NCBI GenBank assembly: GCA_007644065.1
Contig: VJWN01000026.1
Coordinates: 310,001 to 374,000 of the forward strand
Direction of reading: 5' to 3'
Source: Margaritispora aquatica
Lineage: Eukaryota; Ascomycota; Leotiomycetes; Helotiales; Discinellaceae
Length of the DNA stretch: 64,000 nt
Shown here: one piece after another, positions 11,101 through 22,879 of the stretch
How the letters are laid out: each line of letters starts with the position of its first letter
How positions within the stretch are numbered: the first letter of the stretch is position 1
Position numbers and translations under genes: made by a program
Notes under the pieces: model-generated
Told to the model about the DNA's origin: nothing
Seen by the model: only the letters and a program-made list of their open reading frames with translations
The model's database searches: none

Positions 11101-14100
11101 AGGCTATCGGATATGAATCTCGTGAGGTAGTTCTAATTGATCCTTCAGCCTTATGATCAGGAGAACTACTGCCCTGCCGCCATTGGCTCTTGCGACCTGT
11201 TCAAAGTCTGATGCTGCCCGACTTGGCGTCAGAAGCTTGGCCAAAATCGATTGAGTCTTGAGGCTTTCTCATTTATAGTAGTTGTTCCATTTAAACTTCA
11301 AACTTCAGAAACATCTATATCTATTCTCAAGATCCAGTGAGATACTTCTTAGTCGTGTCTTCTCGGTGAGAATTTGATGCAGATTGGAAGGCTTGAAATT
11401 CGTGATAGAATAAGTAATTTCAAAGAGATGAGTTCCGATGATCTGACTTTACTCATGCAATATTCCGTGTCTGACACCTTCGGACATCCTGTCAACATCA
11501 ATCAACTCTGACTTGAAGTTTAAATGGAGGAAACTCTGTCAACGTTGACTAATATAATCTCTGTCGCAAAGTCTAATAGCGCGATTAGTAGTCTTGGGAA
11601 GAATTCTTTGTAGCGCTTTTTTGTTTCCAAGGACTTAAGACAAGATATTGACAAAGAAAGCCAGAGTTTCGAGGAGTCTCAGTCGCCTGCACACACCATT
11701 CAATTCCCTCCAGGCTAACGCAATTTAGCTTCAGCGAGGCTGGCTTTTCAAAATCAGAAAGACAGGTAGGTGACGAATGACTGCCCAAGAAAGTTTAGGT
11801 ATAACCTTTATGATGATAAGTGCACAATTGAGCCAACTTGCCTATATGTGCAATCTGTGAAACATGGTGACACATTCCCGAAAGTTGTTTGTGCCCACTT
11901 TGCTTCGAAGATGCTTTACTCGACAGAGAACCAGACACATTACGCCAGCCTCTGACGAGATGAGGACCATCAAGCATGCTTTGATCAACTGCTGGTGCTG
12001 GCGCAAGCACAGAAGTACGGAGCCCCTTTTGTCGTGTAGGGCTTAGTGCCAAAGTTCAACTCAAGTTGCCGAGCCAGTCACAAGCTTGTAAGCTTATTAA
12101 GGCAGTGTCGGTGTCGCCGCTCCCAAGTCGTGGGAGGGCATCGTGGACAATGTGGAGAAAGGACAAAGCCACTCTTGCCCAAGCGAAAGACGGTCACCGC
12201 TTACCGTAATCCAACGAATCAAATGATTGCTGGGTCAGAAACCACAGTGTTTGAGATTTGAGGGGTTTGAGACAGCAAGTAATATCATTCGATACCAAAC
12301 GATGTGCCGGCAATCATCTCCCAACCAATTGTTTCGGTGAAGATTTGGTGATGCAGTGAGCTTTGCAGGAAGCAGGTAAGGGAGCAGAGATATCTCGTCA
12401 AACAACTAAAATGGATCGAAGCTTCTTCTCTGCTTCCATGTACAAAGATGGCATCGTTCTCCAGGGCCGTCAACATTAGGCTAAAAATTGCCATGGGTGG
12501 CCTTATCACCATAGCCAATGGCACAACTACCTATCAATTGTGTCTCAATGGTTAAGTTAATACCAATAAGCAGTATTTCGAGTCGAGGCTAACGTAATCT
12601 ATCTTTCGGAGAAGAGAGGATTGGGAATCCCAAAAGCAAGGCACTTACTTACCTGGAGGTATGAACAAGTATTGTGACCTTGCCACAATCTTCCACCCAT
12701 GTAGAATATAAGTAACTTTGGACGAGGTCATAAATCCTCTCCGACAGTCCAACTGTGTTACTTTCCGATTATGGAATTTTAGCCTTGAGTGGCTGTGGGA
12801 TGTTAGCGAAGTTCCCAGGCGGTCCCAAACTTAGGTAATAATTTACAGTTTCGCCTGACCATCGGATGAGGGTTTGTGCAACACTATTTTTTCGGAAAAT
12901 CGCCATCAGATAGTAAGTTACTGTGAATCAGACGCCTGCTTGAGGAATGAATTGTAAACTCTATTTTTCTTTTTAAACCTTGTTTCCACAATAGTAACCC
13001 TCAGAAACACACCTCGTATTGGGAGCGTGAAGCATGACCCGGGAAACTGGAGCGGTACATTCCTCGATCTCGAACTCTAAAGAGATGGCGAATAGGCAGC
13101 TGCAGCGATGCTCGACCACCAACTAGCATTATTCCAAGTCATCCATAAACGTCCCAGTCAGGAAGTCTAATGCGCATTGAAACAGCTTTAACTCGAATGT
13201 GCTATGACCAGCAATTCCAGAGATTTGGAGCCGGAACTCAATTGTGTGACCACACTCCTTGCAGCCATGTTGATTGAATGTCCGTGAAGATCGTTGCTTC
13301 TCGCGTGGCTCCGTCGCAATTTTGTAATCCTCAGGGTATTTATTTTTGCACCTACCTCCGTGCACAAAGCATGAGGCTCTCCACAGCCAATCAAAGACAC
13401 TTGAGCTATTCACCGACAAGCATCGTACGCACGACCTATCATCTCATGTGCCCTGGTTGTATTGAGCAAGGTTCTCAATTCCCAATTGACCCCAGCCGAA
13501 TGATCACCCGTCAATCCGTCTCACTGGGCCTTTTCCCTGAGTTCAAGGATCTTTCGAATATCGGCTGTATTTTTGGCAAACCTCATTTCAACCACATTTG
13601 ATCGACAAAGTAGGAAATCACGTTCGGAATAGAAATGGCAGGATATTGGAAACTCGGGTAGAAAGTTTTCAAGCTTTGGTCCATCAATTTTCCAAGATGC
13701 ACCCGGAATTGACAATAAAAATAGAGTTGCGGCCTGCGAATTTCAATACTTGTTGATCCGAATCTAGGGTCTGTGGATGTTCAAGCGAGAACCCGCGATC
13801 AACTCTTGTCATCCCTAATGTGTCGTAATTTGTCCTTTGTCAACCAACAATCTACAAACAGCCCCGCCGACTGAGTAGGTTGCTTTGGTATGAAGGTGGA
13901 GGGCGAAAGAGTCGATAGAATTGCGTCCTCCTCCTCCTCCTTTTCTTCAAGAGCAGGGCAAGCCATTGAACCTTGAAATTTTCGATGTCCAGACTATGTT
14001 AAGTCATAGCATATGTTATCCACAAATTATCATTCGTGAAAAAGTGTTTCTTAACCCCTCTCCAAGCTTGTGAATTCTGGGACCATGCTTGAAAAGATAG

Positions 14101-15945
14101 GAAACTCTCGTTTAACATATTCCTTTTGGGAATAATGGGAGCGGGGTTAGAACGCCACATCTTTTGGAAGCCTGCAGGCCAGATATTCAATATGAATCTA
14201 CCCAGCAAATTGATAGTGAAGGCTCTAGATCTAGCATGAGATGTGTAGCTCCACGACCATGGGAGCCAAGTACTTTTGGGACTGTACTTTCGCACAAGTT
14301 GGGCCTTATTGTCAACCCGCTTGAATTTCGAGGACAATAATGGAGACACCATGGCATTTTCCGTCGACAAATTATAATGCCGTATCCTCGCTTCTGTCGC
14401 ACGAAGGTGTGCTCCAGCTTTATCGAGAGACAAGTCATTTGTTCCCAGCAATCAAGGCCGGCGAAATTTGTCTTTGTAAAAGCCAAGAATCTGAATCATG
14501 GGCAGCTATCGTAGGCTTCGTTGGTAATTAGGTCCTTTATTTGTATACATATCCAACGTGTATACATCCATCTGCGCACATTCTGAGGGCTGATCTATAC
14601 GTTCTATCTGGCTATTTTTCCGTCTTCGACAGTGATGGATTTTGGTAGCCTCGAGTGATGATTGATCCAATGAAGTGGGCCGACACCCAAGATCTGAGAA
14701 AGAAGCAATTGTCGTCCGAGTGGACGATGTCAACTTTCCCAAGTGAAGGCTTTTTTTTACCCCTCAGGACCCCAGCAAGATCATGGGTGTCTTAGAATAG
14801 ACCTTGGGCATAGTTGTTTTGTCTTGGATGTTATCTGATCAAGTCAGTTGTCCTTATGGGATCAGCATTGGAGGCTTTTTCTATTTAGTAGGGATAAGAG
14901 CGTCCATGTATCAACTGGTGCATATCATCCATTTCTGGTGATGATATTGATATTCATTATCATCTGTCCCGGAGCAATGTGGTGTGCCCTGTGATTTGGC
15001 CCTTGGCTACTAATATTGATATTTATACTATTTTGACTCCGGTCCATGCTCGCCACGGGTCCAACAGCTGCTTGGAAGACGCAGATGTCGTGCATTTAGT
15101 CTGATTGTTGATCATTGGAACTGGAATGTTCGGTCGTTCTAAGGTCGCAACTTCGAAACTCCATAGCCTTATCGCTTCATGTGTAGCTGCCAGATGCCTT
15201 CGACATCCTCTTCCCATTGTCAATAGTCGAGTTAGAAAATTACCCTGCCCTCTCTAGCAATAGCCTCTTGCCATGTTCAAATTGGTTCCCATGTCACCAC
15301 AAGTCTGGAGCCTGTCAAATTTAGTCGGCGCCGAGGACGGAAATACAGCTGGATGAACGTGTAATGCCTCAGAATGTGCCCAGATGTCATGCATTGGCTT
15401 TTCTGACTCTAGGCTACTTGTACATCAGCCAGGTTTTAGCAGATGAATTTGGCTGGCCCCATTCGATAAAAATAAAGAAGACGAGAAGTACTGTTGTAGG
15501 TTCTCTGGTGATTTTCACGGCAGAGACGCAGGAGAACAATTGGCTACAGAACCACAGTAATATTCTTGATACCGAGAAGCACAAGTATATCACGTTAATA
15601 AAATAAAATAAAATTCACAAGTTAATTGTAAAATAAAAGAACAAAGGATGAATAGATCCGTGACATAGCTTTGTGTATGTGGTTTAGTATCTGCAATGAG
15701 GTGTGGCGGAAGTGCCACTTTGGAAACCAGATAGGCAGGGTCAAGCTGTTAGAGCTGTTTGTTCCGTCATTCCGCCGCAATACTACAGCCAGCAGTTGGA
15801 GGTTACCGTGTTCACATCAACAACTATTTTCTGCCCCGCCACCACGACACTCAAGATGAATACCGAGAGGCTTGGATAGCTATGGGCATCTAGGGTCTAA
15901 GATCTCGGATCTATTAACGACTTGAAAGACACAGAATTGCGCGAG
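8151..15945. other. Long gene-free region between divergent zinc-finger and HRD1 genes
   Basis: Across 7.8 kb no reading frame has the length, composition or family resemblance of a gene; the longest are about 150-200 codons of mixed, non-domain sequence. The part next to 8150 is probably a long leader and promoter of the zinc-finger gene. A five-copy 10-bp repeat lies at 9091-9140 and an AAAAT-type A/T-rich run at 15600-15640. No terminal repeats or transposase-like coding was found. Base composition looks similar to the other spacers rather than strongly AT-rich. Confidence 0.55.
9091..9140. repeat. 10-bp tandem repeat, five copies
   Basis: Three exact copies of CCACACCATG are followed by two of CCACACCATA, then a partial copy CCACACTTTC. 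Nearby 9170-9186 carries a CCACCT short repeat. It lies upstream of the zinc-finger gene in its long flank. Confidence 0.95.
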
Positions 15946-18643
15946 ATGGGGCGACTAATGGTCTATGCAGGAGTAAGTTCAAGCTTGTCTATCATGACTG
16001 GGCTTTCATGGAAGACCTATTGATCATGATTTAGGTATCAACTGCTCTTGCAGGTGGTGTAGTAGCTTCGGCTTTCTATCAGAGGGCTAACTTCTACTCT
16101 GCGTGCGTGTATCTGTCGCAAAGCAACCTCTGCTTGATGGTATTTATGGAAATGCCCTCCCACACTTGCACGCGTTGCTAAGAATTGGCAGATCTTGATC
16201 AACCTAATATTATTCATCTATGGCGGCTTTATGTATGGATTGCAACGGCTTTGCTACGGAAAGTTACGCCCTATCGAAATTGAACAACTCTACGAAAAGT
16301 CATGGTTTGCGATTACGGAAACATGCCTGGCTATGACCATATTCAGAGAGGAGGTTGGAGCTTGGTTCTTGGTCATGTTTGTTGCGCTCTTGACGGGCAA
16401 AGTCTGGGGTTGGATTGGTGATGGAAGAGTAGAAGTTCTGGAGCAGCAACCACCCGCAAATCCACGACTCTTCCATTTGCGATTGTCCATATCATTGGCA
16501 ATGTCAGTTGTATACGACTTCTGTCTGATGCATTATATCATCAGCACGGTTATTCAACAGGCGAGACCAAATATGATGGTTATGTTCCTCTTTGAGTTCG
16601 CAGTTCTCACTACTTCGTCAATGGCAACGGGATGCAGATATGTCTTATCCCTGATCGAAGCCAGTGTGGCGAAGAAGCAAACACAAGAAAGGCTCGCTGA
16701 ACGGAGGAGAGAAGTCAAGGAAGAGAGGGAGGAAATGATCAGGCAGCGTGAGGAAGCTGTCGCGCGTGAGGAACCAGTCAATGACGACCCATTGCCTTCA
16801 GAAGATGACATCGATGAGATGGATATTGAGGTAGCTGGATGGGAAGCTAAGGGACAATGGGTGCTTTCTCTTGATCTTTTCACTGGTAGGTCTTTGCACA
16901 AATCCTTTCACACAAGAACACGCAATGAAATTACTAACTCTTATACCAGACTTTGTAAAGCTTGGCATTTACATCACCTTCTTCGTCATCCTATTGATGT
17001 TTTATGGCCTTCCAATTCATATCATGCGTGATCTTTTTATGACAGCACGATCATTCTTGAAACGCTTAACAGCATTCCTTCGATATCGTCGCGCCACCAA
17101 AGATATGAACGAAAGGTATTTGGACGCTACAGTCGATGACATTGCGCGCCAAGATACATGCATTATTTGCCGAGAGGACATGAGACCGTGGTCTGTGACC
17201 AACCCTCAAGCACCAGCTGTAGAACCAGGAGCTTTGCCACCCGCAAGAACCGCCGCTGTAGTCAATGAGAGAAACAGACCAAAAAAGCTTCCATGCGGGC
17301 ATGTTCTCCATCTTGGGTGTCTGAAGAGCTGGCTCGAGCGCCAACAGGTATGTCCTACATGCCGTGCGCCTGTCGTCGATGGTCCACCTGTCCAGGTTCC
17401 CGGAGCTGCTGCAAACAATCCGAATGCAGCAGCTCAAGCTCCCCAACCTCCAGTACCAGGAGAACAAAATGGCGAGGGCCCACAAGCGCCTGCTCGAGCT
17501 CCTGCTCGAGGTATGCGTATGCTGAACTTTGGACCTTTAAGAGTCGGGTTTGGCCAAGGAAATCTCCGAGATTTTCAGAACATCGGTGGACCACAGCCAG
17601 GCCAGGAAAATGATGCCGGGCCAGGTCCACGTGTGTACGGATTAGAACTTGGATTTCCTCGACGTGTCCAACCTCAACCACCCGCTGCAGAAAACACTAC
17701 TACCATATCAGCAACTGCAATCCCTGAGCATCTCCAGCAAATAGAGCAGCATATAGTAGGAGAAATTCGGAATCTCCAAGTAGCTCAACAAGAACTCCAA
17801 TTAGTGCATCTCCTCCAAGCCGAACTCGCCAGACTCCGTCTAATACAAAGTGGTGGGGCAGATCCTCTAGCTGCAAATTTCCAGATGCCTGTAGCTCCTC
17901 AACTTGGTGCCTTGGGTGGAAGATATGCTGCACCTCCAGTACAAATGCAGCGGCATGGTACACGATCAAGTTCCACTCCGGCGGCAATACCTGCAGGGAG
18001 TGCTGATCTACCTCCTGGAGTTACAATACCCGAAGGATGGTCTCTTCTCCCACTGCAGAGATTAGACAGCGTGGCATCAGTTACGGTAACACAACCAAGT
18101 GGTGTTCCTGGAACTGCAATGAATTCGGTACTGGCTCCCACAGCCACCACAACAGTACCTCTCAGCCCTATGAACAGTGGGAATTCTAATAATACTTCAA
18201 CTGCTCCGACAAGAACTTTAGAGCACCAGCCACAGCCAGGAAACGTTGGTTCGTCCGAAGTGATCCCCATCCTTGCTCCGTCATCGGCAGTAAGCAACCA
18301 ATTGAACAACACAGTCTCAAATACCACAATATCAAATACCACCTCTACGAGAAGCGTACCCTCTACCCAGAGTGTGCAGGGGGAGTCGAGCACACTGTCG
18401 AACTGGGGATCGAATCAGATTTTCTCCAGTCCTAGTCAAACTGCTACCACGAATGAGACGTCCTCTCCCAGTCCTCCCCCACACTCTTCGGTGGGAGAGG
18501 AGGCGTCAACGGGAGTCGTCGATACGCCTTCTTCTATTATGATGCCAAGCAACGAAAGCTCGGAAATGAGCGAGGATAAGGGGAAAGGGAAGGCCAAGGC
18601 TGTAACCATTGAGGATGCTGAAGACGAAGCCGAGGGTACATAG
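15946..18643 (+). CDS. hrd1: HRD1-type ER membrane RING E3 ubiquitin ligase
   Basis: This is the ligase of ER-associated degradation, which retrotranslocates and ubiquitinates misfolded ER proteins. Exons are 15946-15972, 16035-16139, 16192-16885 and 16950-18643, giving 839 residues. The 9-codon first exon was assigned because MGRLMVYAG joins [16 protein letters not shown] in frame, matching the Hrd1 N-terminus. Residues 1-200 contain several hydrophobic helices with the conserved [13 protein letters not shown] and [13 protein letters not shown] segments. A charged coiled coil (about 204-235) forms a cytosolic loop before the last helices ([19 protein letters not shown]). A C3H2C3 RING lies at about 345-416 ([17 protein letters not shown]) with an unusually long loop of about 40 residues between the second and third ligands. 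The remaining 420 residues are Pro/Gln/Ser/Thr-rich and end in a KGKGKAKAV basic patch, longer than in yeast. Confidence 0.95.
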
Positions 18644-19610
18644 GCCAAACGGATCCACTCTCTTGCTTGTGTATGGAGAGGTTCTTGCATGCTCGGCGTT
18701 TCGGGGAAGGCGTTCATCCTGTGTGTCAACATTGTATCCATTAGTATTTAGGCAAGTAGACTTTTGCAACGAAGCAAGCGTCTCGGCAGATTATTGTTTG
18801 CTTCTTGGTCCTTCACCCTCGATCGAGTAGGAAATTAAGAGGAAATTGAACATGTACATATGCCTGCTTTTTCTACTCAGGCTTGTGAGCTTGTGATTTT
18901 AAATTTTGGAGTTCGGTGCTCTTGTCTGACATTGCAATTTTCATTGGTTGGGTGGATGGGGCGTGAGGCTGTGGCCTGTATGTGAGCATTCGGCGTGGAG
19001 TCAGCTCGATTGGGAACGAGAAAGCTCAAGGCAGCCAAGCTCCGGGGGGGACTCCAGCTGAGTCAAAACGGTATTCTTCCGTTCTCATTTCATGCTTTTA
19101 TGGTTTCGTGCTTTTCTTTCTTGGGTTACTGTTTCTCATTGATCAATAGGAGACTGGCGATGTCGTGCATCTCTCTCGGTGGAAGTGCCTAGGTCCTATG
19201 GACTAATAAATGTAAATGTATGTATGTGAGTGTCCAAAAATTCTGGATAGCTAGTTGCCTACTGTTTTGTTACGTTTGACATTGGTTTAGTTCAGTTAGC
19301 GGCGAGGTGGTGAATGATCTCTCTCCATTAGTCTCAATTAGATCTTGAGTGTCTATAGTATAGTTGCTTAGGGAGTAGATGAGATGAGACCGGTTAGTAA
19401 AATAAATTCAATAAAATACTACCTGCCTGCCTGCCTGTCTACGCACCTAAAAACATACATAGGAATATATCCAGGTGACCTAGTCCTGGTCCTAGTCCTA
19501 GTGGTAAGAGTGTGTCGTAAGAGCAAGGTAATTGAGTAAGTGCACTGTGCCTATGAGTGGGGGTCCTACTAAGCTGTTTGCACGGCGTGGTTGGTTTGCA
19601 TTGTCGGACA

Positions 19611-19650
19611 TGTCCTATCCTATCCTGTCCTATCCTATCATATCCTACCA
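19611..19650. repeat. TCCTA/TCCTG short tandem repeat
   Basis: The run reads as repeated TCCTATCC units with single-base changes (one TCCTG and one TCATA variant). It is a simple-sequence tract in the HRD1-glycogenin spacer. A related CCTAGTCCTGG run lies just upstream near 19475-19500. Confidence 0.85.
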
Positions 19651-19860
19651 GCTTCGCCTCAGCCCTATGAACGGGAGGGCCGAGTGCCAAGCGAGATTTG
19701 CATGTCCTTCCCTGTCGATGTCTGGAAGGAAGTGATTTCGCAACATGGAATTTTCGGATTTGCTGGATTTACGAGGTGGCCTATTGGGTTGTGCGGTTTG
19801 GTTTGAGTTTCAGTTTTGTTTTGTTTTGTTATGGTATGGGGGAAGGTAGGGAGTTGGGGT

Positions 19861-20090
19861 GTGGAGATTATGGCTTGGTTGAGCGATTTGGAAATTGAGT
19901 GGAATGGTGGCTATCGTGAGTCTTGAAAACAGGTAAGTTCTTTAACTTTGCTTACTTCCACTCAGCCCTATGGAACGTGGAGATAATGGCTTCGTTGAGC
20001 TCATTGGAAATCGAGTGGGTGGATGGCTCTCGTGAGTCTTGAAGCAAGTTTAGCTATTCTTGCTTCTGCTCAGCCCTATGGGATGTGGAA
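19861..20090. repeat. Degenerate tandem duplication, unit about 110-116 bp
   Basis: The unit from 19861 (GTGGAGATTATGGCTT, later CTCGTGAGTCTTGA-like and CTCAGCCCTATGG) recurs from about 19977 with about 80 percent identity by eye. The end motif CTCAGCCCTATG appears a third time near 19669 and the start motif is partly repeated after 20083. No coding potential is visible inside the unit. Confidence 0.8.
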
Positions 20091-22300
20091 ATGTGTGTGG
20101 AAGTGTGTGTGTGAGTATGTGTACGTCCGTACACCGATTTACGAGTTGTCTTGTGGATCGGATGAGGGGTGTGAGGGATCATTGGCTTCTAGAAACACCA
20201 CACTTGCATCAGGTACGGTCAGGCAGTGATATTCGTGCCTGGTGGAAGTCTTGGGTCCGAGGCAAGCTCCCGGTAGGATGAATCCTTGGGCTGTTAGGGT
20301 TCTTGGGAATTTTTCATAATTTTGTTGGCTGTGGGTGGAAGATACACATGCCCTACTCTCGGAAGCTCGTTCTTCCAGCTCCTTTGATTCACCACGGCAT
20401 TAATGATAAGATGGTATCCTATCATGTCGTTGCAAGTCATTCTAGATGATATGCGGGAGGGAGGGAAGGGAGGGATCAAGGCTCGGTATGGGAACGGGTA
20501 TTGTCCAGAGACATTTGTTCTGTACAGTGGTGTGTACAATACATGCACGGTAAAGGGATGAGAGCACATTCAGGTCTGCTTGCTCACTCTGAGACAGGTA
20601 TGTAGAGGTGCCACGTTTGAGTTTCTCGTAATTCCTGCCTCCGCGATGGAAATTGAAAATCTGCCTTGGCTTGTGGGAGTTTTTGAAAGATTTTGGAGGA
20701 CAGTCAGGACTTTGCGGATTTATTGGTGTGTGGATTGCTATTTTTGGCGAGCGTAGGATTGGGTGGTAGGACTTGGTAGAAGGAATAGGAGTTTGGGGCG
20801 ATGAGTTCAGTCATTTATTTCTGTGGTCGGCTCTCGTCTGTTGGAGTGTACTAGATTGCGGAAAATTTGCTGTGCCTTATTGATATGGAGTGAAATAATT
20901 CGAAATTGAGGGAACAAGTCTCTTCTTCCTTGCGTGGGATTGCGAGGAATGTAAAAGTGTTTGGCTGAGATTGAAAACTTCTAAGACATTCCCGACCACC
21001 CCACTCGTTATGTTCTACTTCTTGCTCCCGCGCGACCGTGATTTCAGGAGGAGCTTCCAATTGTCTGAGTTCTCGAGCAAGCGCAAGATGTCAGTGAAAT
21101 GCGAGCAATCATCGTCTCGTTCCAAAAAATGCTGATGATTCATCCATGGCGCCGCGGCCAAAGCGTAATTTCCAGGATTCAGCTTCCATTCTCTGGAGAA
21201 TTAGGACTTGTACCCAAAGGCAAGGGATTTCTTCCATTCATTCATCCATTCATAGGCAATGTAAGGTGTCTGTATGAATGTAATACTGTCTTTCGCTTAT
21301 TCGCTTCGGCGATTTTCGAGATCTCAAGGACCGGCACATTGATCCAGAATCAAGTAACCATGGAACGGATAACCTTAATATATGGCAAGCTATCTAAAAT
21401 CCACTGGCTGTTTAAGAATCTCAGCGTGTTCTTTCGCACCTTACCAATTCACAGTGTTGGGTCTAGTGGGCGCCAGATGATACCTATGGTGGTAATAGTG
21501 ATAGATATTCGCATTCTCACTGCGAAGCCGCGGTTTCTAATGATTGCTTTACTATCAGTCTTTGGCTGGTAGTAACTTTGTCGGGGATTATGTTGAATTG
21601 TGTATATATCCAGTAATATATCCACACATACAATTGGAGAGAACCAAAAGGAAGATGAAAACGTGATACCCTTTACTCCTTGCCCATTGCCAAGCAAATT
21701 TGGCAGTTCAAAGGGATCTAAACATCCAATTTAAGTTAACTTAGACATGATGAAAGCTGTTTAAGTTTCTGATGATACCTTATCGTCGATGAACTCAACA
21801 CAATTCCAGATCATGTGATAGTGCATTGTTCCCGTCCATTTCAATGTTTCTCCCGGTATTTAATACGGTACAGGACCAATGCATACTTCGTATGCATATT
21901 TGCACTCATTCGTACTTCCAGAAGAATGTTCCTTTCTCCGATAAGCGGCCAATGGAATGAGACGATGCCAAACAGTTTCTACGCCACAACGTTTCCAACG
22001 GTAGGTACCTGGACTTTGGCTAAGACCTCGCCTCAAAAGTGGGAGCGAGCGTCGCTTCTAGTTTCCGTTGTACCTTTGTGACTGTTTAATACAGTAACAA
22101 ATGGGAGTTAAAAGAATTTCTTGCTAGAAGTATATTTATACTTTCACGTATATCCACAACCTCCAGACATATTGCGGGGTAAGAGTTTGAAGCAGTGACA
22201 GATGATCTGATCTGATGATGTGAATTTCTGGAGAGAGAGTTTGGATGATCATTTTCTGAGGCAAATGTCTAGCAATAGTGGAGGTTTAAGTGGGTCTGTG

Positions 22301-22342
22301 AGATGGGGTGAGATGGGATGGGATGGGATGGGAAGGGGGGGT
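22301..22342 (+). repeat. GGGAT tandem repeat / G-rich tract
   Basis: At least six runs of three or more G separated by 1-6 nt (GGGG, then GGGAT repeats, then a run of seven G) lie about 540 bp upstream of the glycogenin ATG on its coding strand. The spacing fits the usual G-quadruplex pattern; folding is inference. Confidence 0.8.
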
Positions 22343-22879
22343 TCAAAGCTTCCCCCAAATGACGTGGGAACTGGGAATTCAAGGGCCAGAACTTGGACTG
22401 TTAGATAGCGAACCCTTGTATGGGCATGTACCAAGTACTTTTCTGCATGTCCGCAATCTTGAAGCTTTGAAGCTTCCAGCTTCCCGTCCGTCTTTGAGCT
22501 CTAAGAAAATCATAACAAACTTCTCTTTGCTCTGTTTTTATTTTAGGAACTTTTTTTTTCTTTCAACAAGCTCAATTGAAGCTGTACGACCTTCTCACCT
22601 CTTTTGACACATCCGTCCTCTTGTCCTACCTAGCTTGCAGATTCAAATCACACCTCGAAAACGAGAAGGAGCTAAACATCCTTGTTTCCCCTTCCCCTCA
22701 CGTCGTCCAATTGTTTATTAGTTTAACCGCTACCTTTTTACGAATTTACTTGCCCAACCTTCTCAACAGAAGGAGAATCCTTCAAAAACACCATCAATTA
22801 TCTGCCATATCTCTCCAGGTCCGTGGCGAGGAGAAGATTTCCAATCAAGAAGTTCAGGGTTCGTTGTGGAGTAGAAGCA

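Larger units (their letters stand above)
18644..22879. other. Gene-free spacer with several tandem repeats
   Basis: This 4.2-kb stretch holds the 3' region of HRD1 and the promoter and leader of glycogenin. I see only simple or tandem repeats: CTGC-type at 19421-19440, TCCTA-type at 19611-19650, a duplicated unit of about 110 bp at 19861-20090, and a G-rich tract at 22301-22342. No frame looks like a protein gene. Confidence 0.55.

Noticed and set aside
13999..14451. 150-codon minus-strand frame in the large spacer
   Set aside because: Mixed composition, no recognisable motif and no neighbouring exon candidates in phase.
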